From the NCBI GenBank assembly GCA_029582155.1, contig CM055901.1, positions 21,803,597-21,867,596 of the forward strand: a DNA stretch of 64,000 nt, read 5' to 3'. Each line of letters opens with the position of its first letter. Positions within the stretch are counted from its first letter, which is position 1. Under the pieces are notes generated by a model that was not told the DNA's origin, searched no databases, and was given only the letters and a program-made list of their open reading frames with translations. Source of the stretch: Panopea generosa (taxonomy: Eukaryota; Mollusca; Bivalvia; Adapedonta; Hiatellidae). The position numbers and the translations under genes were made by a program. This document shows positions 22,232 to 34,400 of this stretch, piece after piece.

Positions 22232-25103
22232 TATGTCAGACATGGAATACTAGTCCAGACATGGAGTACTAGTCTGGACATTGAGAACTATTATTAACAT
22301 GGAGTACTAGTCTGGACATGAGTACTAGTCCTGACAGGGAGTACAAGTCCAGACATGGAGTACAAGTCCAGACATGGAGAACTAGTCTGGACATGGAGTA
22401 CAAGTCCAGACATGGAGTACTAGTCCAGACATGGAGTACTAGTCTGGACATGGAGTACAAGTCCAGACATGGAGTACAAGTCCAGACATGGAGAACTAGT
22501 CTGGACATGAGTACTAGTCCTGACAGGGAGTACTAGTCCAGACATGGAGTACTAGTACAGACATGGAGTACTAGTCCAGACATGGAGTACTAGTCTGGAC
22601 ATGGAGTACTAGTCCTGACATGGAGTACTAGTCTGGACATGGAGTACAAGTCCAGACATGGAGTACAAGTCCAGACATGGAGAACTAGTCTGGACATGAG
22701 TACTAGTCCTGACAGGGAGTACTAGTACAGACATGGAGTACTAGTCTGGACATGGAGTACAAGTCCAGACATGGAGTACAAGTCCAGACATGGAGAACTA
22801 GTCTGGACATGAGTACTAGTCCTGACAGGGAGTACTAGTACAGACATGGAGTACTAGTACAGACATGGAGTACTAGTCTGGACATGGAGTACAAGTCCAG
22901 ACATGGAGTACAAGTCCAGACATGGAGTACTAGTCTGGACATGAGTACTAGTCCTGACAGGGAGTACAAGTCCAGACATGGAGTATTAGTCTGGACATGA
23001 AGTACGAGTCCGGACATGGAGTACTAGTCTTGATATGGGGTACTAGTCTGAACATGGAGAACTAGTCCTGACATAGAGTACTAGTCCTGACATGGAGTAC
23101 TAGTACAGACATAGAGTACTAGTCTGGACATGGAGTACTGGTCTGGACATAGCATACTGGTCTGGACATGGAGTACTAGTCTGGACATGGAGTACTAGTC
23201 TGGACATGGAGTACTAGTCTGGACATGGAGTACTAGTCAAGACATGGAGTACTAGTCTGGACATGGAGTACTAGTCCTGACATGGGAGTATTAGTATGGA
23301 CATGGAGTACTAGTCTGGACATGAAGTACGAGTCCGGACATAGAGTACTAGTCTTGATATGGGGTACTAGTCTGAACATGGAGAACTAGTCCCGACATAG
23401 AGTACTAGTACGGACATGGAGTACTAGTACAGACATGGAGTACTAGTGTAGACATGGAGTACTAGACAGACATGGAGTACTAGTCCAGACATGGAGTACT
23501 GGTCTGGACATGGAGTACTGGTCTGGACATGGCATACTGGTCTGGACATGGAGTACTAGTCTAGACATGGAGTACTAGTCTGGACATGGAGTACGAGTAC
23601 TAGTCCAGACATGGAGTACTAGTCCAGACATGGAGTACTAGTCTGTCCATGGAGTACTGGTCTGGACATGGCGTACTGGTCTGGACATGGAGTACTAGTC
23701 TGGACATGGAGTACTAGTCTTGACATAGAGTACTAGTCCAGACATGGAGTACTAGTACGGACATGGAGTACTAGTCCAGACATGGAGTACTAGTCCAGAC
23801 ATGGAGTACTAGTACAGACATGGAGTACTAGTCTAGACATGAGTACTAGTCTTGACATAGAGTACTAGTCCAGACATGGAGTACTAGTCTGGACATGGAG
23901 TACTAGTCTAGATATGGAGTACTAGTCTGGACATGGAGTACTAGTCTAGATATGGAGTACTAGTCCAGACATGGAGTACTAGTCTGGACATGGAGTACTA
24001 GCCCAGACATGGAGTATTAGTATGGACACGGAATACTAGTCTGGACATGAAGTACTTGTCCAGACATGGAGTACTAATCTAGACATGGAATACTATTAAG
24101 GACATGCTTGACATTGAGTAATTGTTTGGACATGGAGTATTAATCCAGACATGGAATACTATTCTGGACATGGAATACTAGTCTGGACATGAAGTATTAG
24201 TCCTGACATGGAGCACTAATCTGGACATCAAGTACAAGTCCAGATATGGAGTATTAGTTCAGATATTGAGTACTAGTCTGGACATAGAATACTAGTCCAT
24301 ACATGGAGTACTAGTCCATACATGGTGTACTAGTCCAAACATGGAGTACTAGTCCGGACATTGAGTGTAAGTCTTGACATGGAGTACTAGTACAGCTATA
24401 GAGTACTTATCAGGACATGGAGTACTAGTCCGGACATGGAGTGTAAGTTTTGACATGGAGTACTAGTACAGATATAGAGTACTTATCAGGACATGGAGTA
24501 CTAGTCTGAACATGGAGTACTAGTCCAGATAGGAGCACTAGTCTGAACATGGAGTACTAGTCCAGATAGGAGCACTAGTCTGAACATGGAGTACTAGTCC
24601 AGATAGGAGCACTAGTCTGGACATGGAGTACTAGTCCAGATAGGAGCACTAGTCTGAACATGGAGTACTAGTCCAGATAGGAGCACTAGTCTGGACATGG
24701 AGTACTAGTCCAGATAGGAGCACTAGTCTGAACATGGAGTACTAGTCCAGATAGGAGCACTAGTCTGAACATGGAGTACTAGTCCAGATAGGAGCACTAG
24801 TCAGGACATGGAGTACTAGTCCAGATAGGAGCACTAGTCTGGACATGGAGTACTAGTCCAGATAGGAGCACTAGTCTGGACATGGAGTATTAGTCTGGAC
24901 ATGGAGTACTAGTCCGGACATGGAGTATTAGTCTGGACATGGAGTACTAGTCCGGACATGAAGTATTAGTCTGGACATGGAGTACTAGTCTGGACAATGA
25001 TATAGTCAGACATGAAGTACTAGTCCAGACATGGAGTATAAGTACCGAAGTGGTGTACTAGTCTGGACATGGAGTACTAGTCGGGACATGGAGTGCTAGT
25101 CTT
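22232..25103. repeat. 19-bp minisatellite, about 150 copies
   Basis: The unit GACATGGAGTACTAGTCTG varies mainly in its last three bases (TCTGG, TCCAG, TACAG, TCCTG). GTACTAGTAC is a 10-bp palindrome at many unit joints. Between 24527 and 24890 a 37-bp dimer (AGATAGGAGCACTAGTCTG plus AACATGGAGTACTAGTCC) is amplified. Single-base indels break frames often. The array ends at a G26 run. Confidence 0.95.
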
Positions 25104-25129
25104 GGGGGGGGGGGGGGGGGGGGGGGGGG
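25104..25129. repeat. G26 homopolymer
   Basis: 26 consecutive G between the 19-bp array and the 44-bp array. Length is likely uncertain in any assembly. G-quadruplex formation is possible on the plus strand. Confidence 0.85.
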
Positions 25130-25137
25130 CAGGGTTT

Positions 25138-25975
25138 ACAGGTACACGCCTACAGTATATACTGTGAAACTTGTTTGTTTAAATTTATGTGTTTGAAAGT
25201 ACACATGTGTAGAATATACAATTAAACTCATATGTTTGACAGCTACATGTGTACAGTATATACAATTTAACTCATATGTTTTACTGGTACAGGTGTACAG
25301 TATATACAATTAAACTTATATGTTTGACAGGTAATTGTGTACAGTATATACAATTAAACTCATATGTTTTGCAGGTACATGTGTACAGTATATACAATTA
25401 AACTCATATGTTTTGTAGGTACATGTGTACAGTATATACAATTAAACTCATATGTTTGACAGGTACATGTGTACAGTATATACAATTAAACTCATATGTT
25501 TGACAGGTACATATTATGTACAGTACATACAATTAAACTCATATGTTTTGCAGGTACATGTGTACAGTATATACAATTAAACTCATATGTTTGACAGGTA
25601 CATGTGTACAGTATATACAATTAAACTCATATGTTTGGCAGGTACATGTGTACAGTATACACAATTCAACTCATATGTTTGACAGGTACATGTGTACAGT
25701 TTATACAATTAAACTCATATGTTTGACAGGTACATATTATGTACAGTACATACAATTAAACTCATATGTTTTGCAGGTACATGTGTACAGTATTTACAAT
25801 TGAACTCATATGTTTTGCAGGTACAGGTGTACAGTATATACAATTTAACTCATATGTTTTGCAGGTACATGTGTACAATATATACAATTAAACTCATATG
25901 TTTGACAGGTACATGTGTACAGTATATACAATTAAACTCATATGTTTGAACTTACGTATTTGACAGGTACATGTT
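25138..25975. repeat. 44-bp minisatellite, about 18 copies
   Basis: Unit: GGTACATGTGTACAGTATAT, ACAATTAAACTCATATGTTT, GACA. A variant with ATATTATGTACAGTACATAC occurs at about 25509 and 25734, so a block of five units was duplicated (about 225 bp). Open frames shift with each unit and are not genes. Confidence 0.9.
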
Positions 25976-26564
25976 TATGATTATACGGCCATTGTTTAAG
26001 ATTCCTTAAGAACAATATTATTTTTCCTAATCTGTATTTACTGAAGATTAAGCCATTAAGAATGGATTGGTTATTTATGTGAATGGTACGTTGGTGTCCC
26101 TGATTTAACTAGCTTGACTAGCAGAATTTATCTGGTAAAAATGTTGGGTCACCATGACCAAATTATCTCATGAAAGGCATATGTAGATAATATGTAGTAT
26201 TTATTTGTGACATATTGCCAGCAAATTGACTGGATTATTCTGTCCCCTAACTGGCCACTTCTGACCGCATAACTTGGCAGTAGAATCTGCAAATAAAGAT
26301 CCTAATTGAACTGGTTGTTTTGAATCTGATGTTCAAGGAGGCTCAGTATTTTCCATCTGGTATGTTATTTTGTCTGTGTTATTTTCTCAATGTTTTGATT
26401 ATCTTACACATAATGGGGTATCAAAGGTTACATTTATATTTAATGGGATTTAGGCTATTTTAAGATACTTACACATAATATTATTATGGCAGTTTTGTTG
26501 ATGGAGGATAATCTTAGATGTATAAAGAGAAATCCGAAAAGAATTATTGTCATTCTGAAAGTTT
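25976..26564. other. Unique DNA with one exon candidate
   Basis: 26284-26359 is open for 25 codons from GGCAGTAG to GTATGT (NLQIKILIELVVLN...). The start phase would fit exon B. The acceptor is unusual because a stop triplet forms the AG. Weak. Confidence 0.3.
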
Positions 26565-26690
26565 CTGACAAACTTTCTCTCATAAAGGGTTTGGACAGAG
26601 CTGGATTCAAACCCATGATCTCTGAGGTAAGAAATAGGTGATATCAAGACAGTACCTTAAATCAGTCGGCCATGGAGGGCCCCCACAATA
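26565..26690 (-). mobile_element. tRNA-like SINE fragment, family 5
   Basis: CAAACTTTCTCTCATAAAGG, GAGCTGGATTCAAACCCATG (inverted B-box), GAGGTAAGAAATAGGTGA, then TTAAATCAGTCGGCCATGG (inverted A-box region) and GAGGGCCCC. More complete than the copy at 6978-7062. Confidence 0.5.
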
Positions 26691-26764
26691 GTTAGTCAAT
26701 GAAATATATTTATTTTGTAGGATTCTTCTTGTTTCTGGGTAACTTGTTTTATAATGGTAACTGG

Positions 26765-27480
26765 ACAAAAACCTTTGGACAAAAGCTCCTTGCATATGGA
26801 CAAAAGCTCCTTGGTAGATTTTAGAAGGTTGACAAAAGCACCTTGGTAGATTTTAGAAGGTTGACAAAAGCACCTTGGTAGATTTTAGAAGGTTGACAAA
26901 GCACCTTGGTAGATTTTAGAAGGTTAACAAAAGTACCTTTGTAGATTTTAGAAGGTGGACAAAAGCACCTTGGTAGATTTTAGAAGGTTAACAAAAGTAC
27001 CTTTGTAGATTTTAGAAGGTGGACAAAAGCACCTTGGTAGATTTTAGAAGGTTGACAAAAGCACCTTGGTAGATTTTAGAAGGTTGACAAAAGCACCTTG
27101 GTAGATTTTAGAAGGTTGACAAAGCACCTTGGTAGATTTTAGAAGGTTAACAAAAGTACCTTTGTAGATTTTAGAAGGTGGACAAAAGCACCTTGGTAGA
27201 TTTTAGAAGGTTGACAAAAGCACCTTGGTAGATTTTAGAAGGTTGACAAAAGCACCTTGGTAGATTTTAGAAGGTTAACAAAAGTACCTTTGTAGATTTT
27301 AGAAGGTGGACAAAAGCTCCTTGGTAGATTTTAGAAGGTGGACAAAAGCACCTTGGTAGATTTAGAAGGTGGACAAAAGCACCTTGGTAGATTTTAGAAG
27401 CAGGACAAAAGCTTCTTGGTGAATTTAACAAGGAGGACAAAAAATCCTTGGTCAATTTGAAAAGGTGGACAAAAGCCCCT
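26765..27480. repeat. 32-bp minisatellite, about 22 copies
   Basis: Unit GACAAAAGCACCTTGGTAGA plus TTTTAGAAGGTT. A variant block (TTAACAAAAGTACCTTTGTAG followed by AGAAGGTGG) recurs four times, showing multi-unit duplication. The last units (27410-27480) decay into unique sequence. Confidence 0.9.
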
Positions 27481-27721
27481 TGATTATTTTGAAAGAGTGG
27501 TCAAACCATGAATTGAACTGTTATGTACCATATTTGTGTATATTATCATTATCAATTTAAAGGGAGTATAAAAATCAGCTATAAATGTCTCAAAAAATAA
27601 AAATAATCTCAAAATGGGTAATTAACCACTACTGGGACAGTGATTATATATAAGCATGCTATAAACGGAAACCTTGATATATTCCCTATATGCTAATACA
27701 TGTATTTCAGAATTCAGAACT

Positions 27722-27980
27722 ATCAATCCAGGTGTCGTGAGTTGGAATCCCCAGCCCGGCAACAGTTTCTGTGATGATTGATATATGACATTGTGTCTCA
27801 TTATCATTCGTCTCTTACCACTGATTCAAGCGGGAAAGTTATCAGTTACTTGCGAATATGGGGTGTGCTCGAGTACTGACTAATCCCAGGAAACAGTGGT
27901 TAGGTTAACTGATCGTCTGTTAGCCCTCGATGGCATAAAAATGACACTAAATATTCAATAAATCAATCAATCAATCAGAA
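27722..27980 (+). mobile_element. tRNA-derived SINE, family 1, 5' truncated
   Basis: Begins in the B-box region (GTCGTGAGTTGGAATCCCC) and runs through GATTCAAGCGGGAAAGTTATC, CTCGAGTACTGAC and ATGACACTAAATATTC into a simple tail (AATC)n near 27955-27977. The A-box half is missing or unrecognisable. Confidence 0.7.
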
Positions 27981-28095
27981 TGAATATTATTTCATTTATA
28001 TTTCATTTATTTCTTTATAGCTGCTGGTTGCACAAGTATCAATCCAGTAAATCAATTAATTAATGCAAACTGACAATGCCTTTTGATTGTTTTCA

Positions 28096-28167
28096 TGTGA
28101 CCGCAGCATGGTCTAGCCTCGCATGGGGAAGGTCGTGGGTTCAATCCCTGACCAGGTTATACCAAAG
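28096..28167 (+). mobile_element. tRNA-derived SINE, family 3, cut by assembly gap
   Basis: GTGACCGCAGCATGGTCTAG, GCCTCGCATGGGG and GTCGTGGGTTCAATCCCTGACC match the head at 14492. Sequence stops at the N run; the rest of the SINE would lie in the gap. Confidence 0.7.
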
Positions 28168-28667
28168 NNNNNNNNNNNNNNNNNNNNNNNNNNNNNNNNN
28201 NNNNNNNNNNNNNNNNNNNNNNNNNNNNNNNNNNNNNNNNNNNNNNNNNNNNNNNNNNNNNNNNNNNNNNNNNNNNNNNNNNNNNNNNNNNNNNNNNNNN
28301 NNNNNNNNNNNNNNNNNNNNNNNNNNNNNNNNNNNNNNNNNNNNNNNNNNNNNNNNNNNNNNNNNNNNNNNNNNNNNNNNNNNNNNNNNNNNNNNNNNNN
28401 NNNNNNNNNNNNNNNNNNNNNNNNNNNNNNNNNNNNNNNNNNNNNNNNNNNNNNNNNNNNNNNNNNNNNNNNNNNNNNNNNNNNNNNNNNNNNNNNNNNN
28501 NNNNNNNNNNNNNNNNNNNNNNNNNNNNNNNNNNNNNNNNNNNNNNNNNNNNNNNNNNNNNNNNNNNNNNNNNNNNNNNNNNNNNNNNNNNNNNNNNNNN
28601 NNNNNNNNNNNNNNNNNNNNNNNNNNNNNNNNNNNNNNNNNNNNNNNNNNNNNNNNNNNNNNNNNNN
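28168..28667. other. Assembly gap, 500 N
   Basis: Exactly 500 N. The left side is a SINE head and the right side a 24-bp array. The round length means it is a placeholder and not a measured size. Confidence 0.98.
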
Positions 28668-28800
28668 GTAGATCTCAATAACCTACAGTTTAGACCTCCA
28701 ATAAACCTATAGTGTAGATCTCCATATAACCTATAGTGTAGATCTCCAATAAACCTACATTTAGATCTCCAATACCTATAAATATATGTAGATCTCCATC
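28668..28800. repeat. 24-bp minisatellite emerging from an assembly gap
   Basis: Units of CCTATAGTGTAGATCTCCATATAA form; about five diverged copies start immediately after the N run, so the array very likely extends into the gap. Confidence 0.8.
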
Positions 28801-29079
28801 ACTCCCACAACAGAGACCCATCTTCATGAAATTATCACTTTGATCATTACATTAAATCCCTTGTATTTTATCTGCTAAGTCAAATTAACAATCCTTAACC
28901 ATCCAACCTTCCTTCTGATAATTTCCGATGCAGACATCTATTAATATCAGAGGGTCAGTATCACCGCAATCATCAGGTCATGGAAGGATTGAACAATTAA
29001 AGATTGTATCTGCAGTGCATCAATACAGTGTTATTGTCCAGTGTTGCTAGATTGCTCTGTCAATGATCAGATTAAGGGA

Positions 29080-29512
29080 CAATTTGTTCTTGTAGTTCCA
29101 ATCTCGGTTTCACCAACTGAAACTGTATAGTGATTTCTTAAACTGTATCTCAGGGCAACTGAGTCTGTTCAGCTACTACACTATTTGATTCTCACAAAGT
29201 ATATTTTCACTGAGAAAACAAGCCTTACTGATACTAATGATGTCCCTGCTATTGATCAGAAACCAATTTTTTTACTGATATTAAGCTGAAAAGGGGCAAA
29301 ACTCCTATTTGATCGATGTCGACAGTTATCAAACTTGACCTGCATCTTATAACACAGATACCCATGAAATATCAATTAGATATATATTTTCCTCCATATG
29401 TAATCAATCAAAAAATCAATTCTGGGACTCGCAAACGAACAGATGATGATTGATGGACATGGGCAACACATAATGCAACTTCACCTTTCCTTGATTGGCG
29501 CAGGCATAAATA
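29080..29512 (-). mobile_element. Diverged minus-oriented mollusc repeat
   Basis: Contains AAAGGGGCAAAACTCCTATTTGATCGATGTCGAC-type sequence near 29290-29325, ATTTTCCTCCATATGTAATC, CGCAAACGAACAGATGATG and ends GGCGCAGGCATAAATATT. The order matches a minus-oriented copy of hairpin-ended mollusc elements (GCCTGCGCC near the outer end). It is strongly diverged, and the limits are approximate. Confidence 0.4.
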
Positions 29513-30279
29513 TTACCAACAAAATATTATGGTTGATTAACTAAATTCAATATTTATTTAAATTGTCTTTCAAAGCTGGAATTATTATCTTAATATGATT
29601 TTTATCTTTATAGAAGCTTAGATATTAGAAATGATTTTCAATTATTTTAAATGATTTATTTATATAAAATTTTGTGTAATGATTTATCTTTACTGAATAT
29701 TTACAGATGAAATCATTTCCTCCTCTTCCTGTCAAATTGTGTTTGCATATAACAGAAAATATATTCAGCCCACCGATTTAATCATATATGATTGCGAACT
29801 TGCTCCCACTTCTATGATTTACTGCGACATGTATGTGAAGACAGTGGGATATTGACATCTGCTACAACAGACTTGTCAATCCAAGCAAAACCTCCATTAT
29901 TCAGCTGACAAGTGAAGCAAGAAGATATTAAAATAGATTTCTTTCTTGGCTATCTTCTTTAAGTAATGGTACTGTCAAATAAAATAGATATATAGCCAGA
30001 AGTTATGTTTTAACGTGTTGTTTCCAAAACAATAACAAATGCTTACATACATTTTAACTCTACATACATCCAATCATATAAGTAGTTATATAACGGTAAA
30101 GTATAATATGGTCTACACCTTTATCCATTTGACTCTGAAGTCTTCCCAGTAAGATGAGACTTTTCTTACTTAATATTAGCAATGATTTTATACTCAAAGT
30201 TAAATATTTCAATACATATACAGAACTATTTTCTTCGCAGTGGATCAAATAATCATGTTGGATTTGTGCTTGGTCTATG
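29513..30279. other. Unique AT-rich DNA
   Basis: After ATATTTACAG at 29705 a 24-codon plus frame (MKSFPPLPVKLCLHI...) runs to a stop, possibly a terminal exon but unsupported. Nothing else recognised. Confidence 0.4.
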
Positions 30280-31215
30280 CATGGTAGAACAGGGTCTATG
30301 GACACATGTGCTGAGCAATGAGAAAGACCCAGGGTCTGTGGACATATTTCCTGAGCATTGAGCAAGACCCAGGGTATGTGGACACATGTGTTGAGGATTG
30401 AAAAAGGCCCAGGGAATGAATGTGGACACATATGCTGAGCATTGAGAAGGGCCCAGGGTATGTGGATACATTTGCTGAAGATTAAAAAGGCCCAGGGTCT
30501 GCGGACACATATGCTGAGGACTGAGAAAGGCCCAGGGTATGTGGACACATGTGCTGAGGATTGAGAAAGGCCCAGGTATGTGGACACATGTGCTGAGGAT
30601 TGAAAAAGGCCCAATGTATGTGGACACGTGCTGAGGATTGAGAAAGGCCCAATGTATGTGGACACATGTGCTGAGGACTGAAAAAGACCCAGGGTCTGTG
30701 GACATGCTGAGGATTGAGAAAGGTCCAGGTATGTGGACACGTGCTAAGGATTGAAAAAGGTCCAGGGTATGTGGACACATGTGCTGTGGATTAAAAAAGG
30801 CCCAATGTATGTGGACATATGTGCTGAGGATTGAAAAAGACCCAGGGTCTATGGACACATGTGCTGAGGATTGAGAAAGGCCCAGGGTATGTGGACACAT
30901 GTGCTGAGGATTGAAAAAGACCCAGTGTCTGCGGACACATATTGGTGGGACTTAGAAATGCTGAGGGTCTGTGGTCACATTTGCTGAGCATTGAGAAAGG
31001 TCCAGGGCCTGTGGCCACATTTCCTGAGTATTGAAAAAGGCCCAATGTCTGCGGACACATACTATTGAGAAAGGCCCAGGGTATTGGACACATTTGCTGA
31101 ACATTGAGAAAGACCCAAGGCCTGTGGTCATATTTGCTGAGGATTGGTCCAGAGCCTGTCAACACATTTGCTGAGGATTGAAAAAGGCCTAGTGTCTGTG
31201 GATACATTTGCTAAG
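30280..31215. repeat. 40-bp minisatellite, about 24 copies
   Basis: Unit landmarks: AAAGGCCCAGGGTATGTGG, ACACATGTGCTGAGGATTG. Lengths vary from about 34 to 45 bp, giving overlapping minus-strand frames of 98-226 codons in different frames. The CACATGTG palindrome lies in most units. Confidence 0.9.
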
Positions 31216-32025
31216 GCCTAGTAAATGGCTATAAATCCCACCTCTCCTTCATGCCTGAATAAAGAACTTATTTCGCAATACATGTAAAAATAACAAATTT
31301 TATCATTAATTCTAATCCCACAAACATTTCTCCACCGATTTTCTTACAGTACTTTTAATTTGCTTACTTATCGATTTCATTTCTATCTTATAAAATATCG
31401 GACACTATGTTTGGATATAATTTACATTGTAACAAATTATTGACTTCATAAAAGGGGAATTGTTTGTAATAATCACTTACATCAGGGAACTGCATCACAT
31501 TTCAGCAGGGTTTTCACCTTCTATCAATAACAAGAAAGAAGTTTCTATACATAATATATGAAGTTCTGATAAATCAATGTTCGCTGACATGTCCATGTTT
31601 TTATAATGTAACTTTGGTTGGCACTTGTATTATGGAGAGATACAGTGGGCCACAGTCACAGGCTAGAGATACAGATGGCGCATTCTAGAAAGTGAACTTG
31701 TTCCACTTGCTTCATATCTATATACATGTATTGATTATTATTTAATTTCCTGGAGTGAAAATTTATTAACTGTGCTTCATTCCCTTAAGAATTTTCAGTA
31801 ATTAATGAATTAATTGATTATCTTTAAAACATTTAATCCACGTTGAAAATTTCCTGACAGAATAAACCAAAAATTGGTATCTGCTTACCCATTGTACAAG
31901 CTTTTCAATACGGAAATCTGCTTTTAGACGGTACAAGCAGTTTATACCATTGAGGTTCATGAACATCGTAAGTGGTAAATAGGCTGATTATGGCCTACAC
32001 ATTATACTGGTTAATGCTTACATAT
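31216..32025. other. Unique AT-rich DNA with a possible 40-base exon
   Basis: TCTGCTTTTAG and a consensus GTAAGT bracket 31928-31967, open in two plus frames. The signals are good but the segment is too short to judge coding. Confidence 0.3.
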
Positions 32026-32150
32026 TCTGCTTACACAGGTACCAACTGCTTATACAGGTATTAACTGCTTACACAGGTATTTACTGTTTACACAGGTATT
32101 TACTGTTTACACAGATATTAATTACTTACACAGGTATTTACTGTTAACAA
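32026..32150. repeat. 19-bp minisatellite, about 6 copies
   Basis: TGCTTACACAGGTATTAAC and close variants in tandem. Unrelated in sequence to the 19-bp array at 22232. Confidence 0.8.
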
Positions 32151-32331
32151 AAGTCAGGTATTTAACTGCTTTTCCCCCATCAATGTTTAAACATAATTAC
32201 TCTTTCCCTTACCATCACTTAAAGAACACCTAAGATTACAGTAGAAGTACACCTTAAATAAATGATATGCATATATTGCAATCAGGCAGTTTTCATCATT
32301 TATTCACTTTAACCTATTGACCTTCACTTAG

Positions 32332-32580
32332 CCCTTTGCTTCATATTGACACCTTTGGACACCTCTAATAATGACGCCTTTGGACACCTCTAATAATGAC
32401 GCTTTTGGACACCTCTAATATAGAAAGCTTTTGTTGAATAATTGGGTGAATTATGTTTATATTAACTGACAGAGTGGAAAACAGTGCAGGAAGTGTTCAG
32501 ATTGCTCGTTATGAGCAATCTGAACTCTTCAAGCACTGTTTTTAAAGGTCTTCTGTGATTGGTATCTATGGAGTAAAGGG
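32332..32580. mobile_element. piggyBac-type MITE, copy 1 (with internal hairpin)
   Basis: The left end CCCTTTGCTTCATA follows TTAG, and the right end ATGGAGTAAAGGG precedes TTAA, so the TIR is CCCTTTRCT.CATA and the flanks fit a TTAA target site, one side mutated. The inside contains three copies of GGACACCTCTAATA and a long hairpin: AAAACAGTGC (32478-32487) pairs with GCACTGTTTT (32533-32542), and inside it GTTCAGATTGCTC (32495-32507) pairs perfectly with 32513-32525 around the loop GTTAT. It is homologous to 42968-43128. TTAA plus CCC ends suggest piggyBac mobilisation; no transposase is present. Confidence 0.65.
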
Positions 32581-33243
32581 TTAATTACAGTTTCTTTTTC
32601 TTTCTGCATAACAGTGGTTGATATCTTAAGGTTTCAAGTGATTGACATTCCAATTTTCAATTTTTATAATTCATTTCATTTTTCTAAATTTAATTAAAAT
32701 TTTTGATGTATTCTGTCAAAATGGTGTCTCGCTTGGGACTACAGGCTGATTATCACAGATCTTTCCACCAAGCTATCGAATTCTATAAAACAAATATTTC
32801 AACCAGTTTATTCCTCATTCTGGATACTTTGTCGATATTTCTGCATTTTTTTATTTAAACAAAACACTTCCCTGACAAGCAATCTAGACAACATCATGAC
32901 AAATGAAGGAAACTTGCGATGTCACAATCAATTAATATAGTGATCAATTAAATAAATGGTAATTTTCTCAGAAATCCACTTTATGCTGCACATTAGATAT
33001 TGTTGATGATTATCATTTTATGCTATAAACATGTAAATGGATTTAAGAACTGAGCTGGAGATGGAGAAACAAGTTATATGCAGTTACATGTTAGTGCTCT
33101 ATATTATTTTGACCCCCTGTGAAATGACCCCAGAGTCAAATTACATTATATTAAAATGACCCCAGGGTGACTCACATAAGCTATTTCAAATATTCCCCAG
33201 GATCTGATTTCACTGACTTGGTGGGTGACATTGTGTAACATGT
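32581..33243. other. Unique AT-rich DNA between two TIR elements
   Basis: Contains two copies of ATGACCCCAG.GT near 33124 and 33157. No gene seen. Confidence 0.5.
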
Positions 33244-33688
33244 AAGGGTCTGTTAGGTTTTGTTTTTTTTGCATATGCCATATGGGCCCATTTATTTTTT
33301 TGCATATGCCATATAGGCGAAGTATTTTTTCAGGTTATTGATTTTTTCCATATGCTATTCGAAAAATCGAATTAAAATTCAAATACTTTTTTCTAATTTG
33401 AGTCTTTTGATCTATTTTATTCTATTTTCAAGCCTCTTAAGATCCTTACATGGTCTTAGAATCACCAATAGTCAGATAAAAACATGGCAAGTATAAACAC
33501 ATTACCTTTGATGACCTTTAATGCAGTTTGACTATTTTCCTACTCAAAATTAGAGATATACATACAATTAGAGACTCGCAATCTTAAACTTTATTTTCTC
33601 CATATAGAAAAAAGTATTTTTTGCATTTGCCATATGAGGTTATTTATATTTTGCATATGCCTTATGGGTACCCCCATAGCAGACCCTT
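33244..33688. mobile_element. 445-bp terminal-inverted-repeat element
   Basis: The left end AAGGGTCTGTTAGG and the right end read in reverse complement, AAGGGTCTGCTATGG, form a TIR. Subterminal copies of GCATATGCCATATGG occur in direct and inverted sense (about 33272, 33302, and 33627-33665), each beside T-rich tracts. The middle (33400-33580) is AT-rich without an open frame. No clean target-site duplication was found. It looks like a MITE or fold-back element of unknown superfamily. Confidence 0.55.
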
Positions 33689-34140
33689 GAATGTATGATA
33701 TGAAAGCTAAAGCACCTGAAGTGATTTTTTAAAGTTTGCCAATTATAAAGTTAGATCCCAGTGGGCATGGTCACCCGTGACCTTTAGGTCATTATTTGAA
33801 GATAATTGGTAGAGGACCATTAGCCAATCATTGATGCAACATATAAACTATCCATTAAGCTCTGGGACTCGGGAGTTTCAGAAAAAGAGACTGTTAATAT
33901 GGTTTTTCTATAATATGCAAATGTTTGAACTCCTAGGGGGTCCAAATACAATCCTAGGGTCATGATTTGGACAGTTGTCAATGAATGTTGGAAATATTGC
34001 TATTTTGATACCAAACACGAGTCCAAGCTCAGGTGAGCTTAAATATATCAGAAGATTGAAGTTCCTGGGTATCCAACAATATAAAACCACTTAAATTGGG
34101 AGTCCTAGTTTAAAAGACTGTTCCCCTTAATTTAATATAC
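33689..34140. other. Unique DNA
   Basis: A minus frame of 60 codons (34090-33908) and a plus stretch ending at CTCAG-GTGAGC (34031) are both open, but neither is recognisable. Confidence 0.4.
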
Positions 34141-34400
34141 CGTCTTCTGTGGCCTAGTGGTTAAGGCGTTCGCCTCGGAAGTGGGAGGTCGAATGTTCGA
34201 ATCCCGGTGGAAGCACTTGGACTTTTTCTAATGCGGCCGGTTGCTCACCCAGCAGCTAGTTAAATTGAGGGGTACCGAATGTCTAACAGCCTGACGTCTG
34301 GCAATGATAGCTTTCAGGAAGTAACTGTGTACAGCATAAAGGTGTCTCAAAAGCCAGTGTGGCTGGCCCTTTCAATATGGGTGACATAATAATAAACAAA
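34141..34400 (+). mobile_element. tRNA-derived SINE, family 4
   Basis: Head CTGTGGCCTAGTGGTTAAGG, CGTTCGCCTCGGAAGTGG and GAATGTTCGAATCCCGGTGG have good A- and B-boxes. The body continues with GCGGCCGGTTGCTCACCC, AATTGAGGGGTACCGAATG, GCCAGTGTGGCTGGCCC and an AATAATAAACAAAC tail. Acceptor-stem ends do not pair, so it is a SINE and not a tRNA gene. Only copy of this family seen. Confidence 0.7.

Noticed and set aside
28076-28681. Frames spanning the N runs (also 49559-50133)
   Set aside because: They consist almost entirely of undetermined bases.
30060-31207. Minus-strand frames of 138-226 codons
   Set aside because: Overlapping frames of the 40-bp minisatellite; each is the same unit in a different frame.
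31478-31525. Minus-strand exon bounded by TTATTGATAG and GTAAGT
   Set aside because: Strong splice-like signals, but all three frames contain stops within the 40-base segment.
34141-34215. Possible functional tRNA gene
   Set aside because: Acceptor-stem ends do not pair, and a SINE body and A-rich tail follow.
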